Both the position numbers and the translations under genes were made by a program. The notes beneath the pieces are model-generated. The model saw nothing but the letters and a program-made list of their open reading frames with translations, made no database searches and was not told the origin of the DNA. From Longimicrobiales bacterium (GTDB lineage Bacteria > Gemmatimonadota > Gemmatimonadetes > Longimicrobiales > Gaopeijiaceae), in assembly GCA_951828585.1 (NCBI GenBank), contig OX639991.1, positions 4,322,001 through 4,386,000 of the forward strand: a DNA stretch of 64,000 bases, read 5' to 3'. Every line of letters begins with the position of its first letter. Positions within the stretch are counted from its first letter, which is position 1. Shown piece after piece: positions 63,726 through 64,000 of this stretch.

Positions 63726-64000
63726 GACTGCGGATCTCCAGTCTCTGCGGATGATTCGGCTGGTTCGGCCGGCGCGGGCGTAGTGGCGACGTAGGTACGG
63801 ATCCGGAAGCTGGCCAGGATCGAACCGGCCTCCACGGGGCCGTCCCCGGTTGGGGGATCGACAGGGGTCATGACCAGATCGCCGGGGGAGACAATCCGTT
63901 CCAGCGACGCGATGGCCGCCAGGAATGACCCGACCGCGTGATATCCGCCCTGAACCGTTACCTGATAGCTCAGGCGGTCGTAGTAGTCGCCGGGTTCGAC
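63722..64000 (-). CDS. pilO: PilO-like pilus assembly protein, 3' end
   Basis: The last 92 codons; the 5' part lies beyond the window. Reads DRLSYQVTVQGGYHAVGSFL followed by AAIASLERIVSPGDL, the conserved C-terminal pattern of PilO (beta strand, GGYH, helix, RIV). Ends in an Ala/Pro/Glu-rich tail. Coupled to pilP. Confidence 0.85.
   Translation of the reverse strand, partial: VEPGDYYDRLSYQVTVQGGYHAVGSFLAAIASLERIVSPGDLVMTPVDPPTGDGPVEAGSILASFRIRTYVATTPAPAEPAESSAETGDPQS

Overview
This is a high-GC bacterial chromosome segment. The housekeeping block at 48.4-64 kb (pilO-pilP-pilQ-aroC-aroK-topA-trmFO-xerC-hslV-hslU-argF-gcvT plus a sigma-54 regulator) and the abundance of secreted six-bladed beta-propeller, carboxypeptidase-regulatory-domain and Big_2/LRR proteins suggest a Gemmatimonadota-like organism. 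That placement is inference from gene content and order, not from a marker-gene comparison. I found no rRNA, tRNA or CRISPR array.

Layout. (1) 1-1.45 kb: the end of a core block (3' end of engB, a lipoprotein, a membrane protein, and a zinc-ribbon gene cut off after its first CPxC). (2) 1.5-48.2 kb: a large accessory region. It holds a 1785-residue secreted Big_2/LRR/metzincin protein (1.8-7.1 kb). A scrapyard of IS1380, IS21, propeller, carboxypeptidase-regulatory and parA fragments follows at 7.3-10.3 kb. Next is an operon of a Cys-rich exported protein with two beta-propellers (10.9-14.0 kb). A plasmid- or ICE-like module comes next (14.2-23.3 kb), with iteron-like repeats, ParA, two ribbon-helix-helix proteins, a replication-type winged helix, a VirB11/TrbB ATPase, a VirD4/TraD coupling protein and a nested inverted repeat that could be an oriT. 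Then come a complete IS3 element and another carboxypeptidase-regulatory protein. A helicase-nuclease gene broken by a complete IS1380 element fills 26.6-33.0 kb. A second T4CP-integrase-AlpA module lies at 34.0-39.1 kb, and remains of a P4-type integrase at 39.4-40.2 kb. (3) 40.3-43.9 kb: an apparently intact operon encoding a fulvocin C-like bacteriocin precursor, a beta-propeller lipoprotein, and an ABC ATPase and permease. (4) 44.1-48.2 kb: an IS630 element split by a complete IS21 element. (5) 48.4-64 kb: the core block, all on the minus strand, densely packed with 4-bp start/stop overlaps.

How it fits together. The core block combines type IV pilus assembly (PilO/P/Q), the last shikimate steps (AroK, AroC), DNA topology and segregation (TopA, XerC), tRNA modification (TrmFO), the HslVU protease, arginine synthesis (ArgF) and glycine cleavage (GcvT). 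The accessory region looks like one or more decayed mobile elements. Many of its genes carry single-base frameshifts, whereas none of the core genes do, which argues for gene decay there rather than uniform sequencing error.

The most interesting candidate system is the fulvocin-like cluster at 40.3-43.9 kb, together with its structural parallel at 10.9-14.0 kb. In both, a Cys-rich exported protein is encoded directly upstream of a beta-propeller protein. In the first, a dedicated ABC transporter follows, suggesting a propeller-associated secreted peptide or bacteriocin system.
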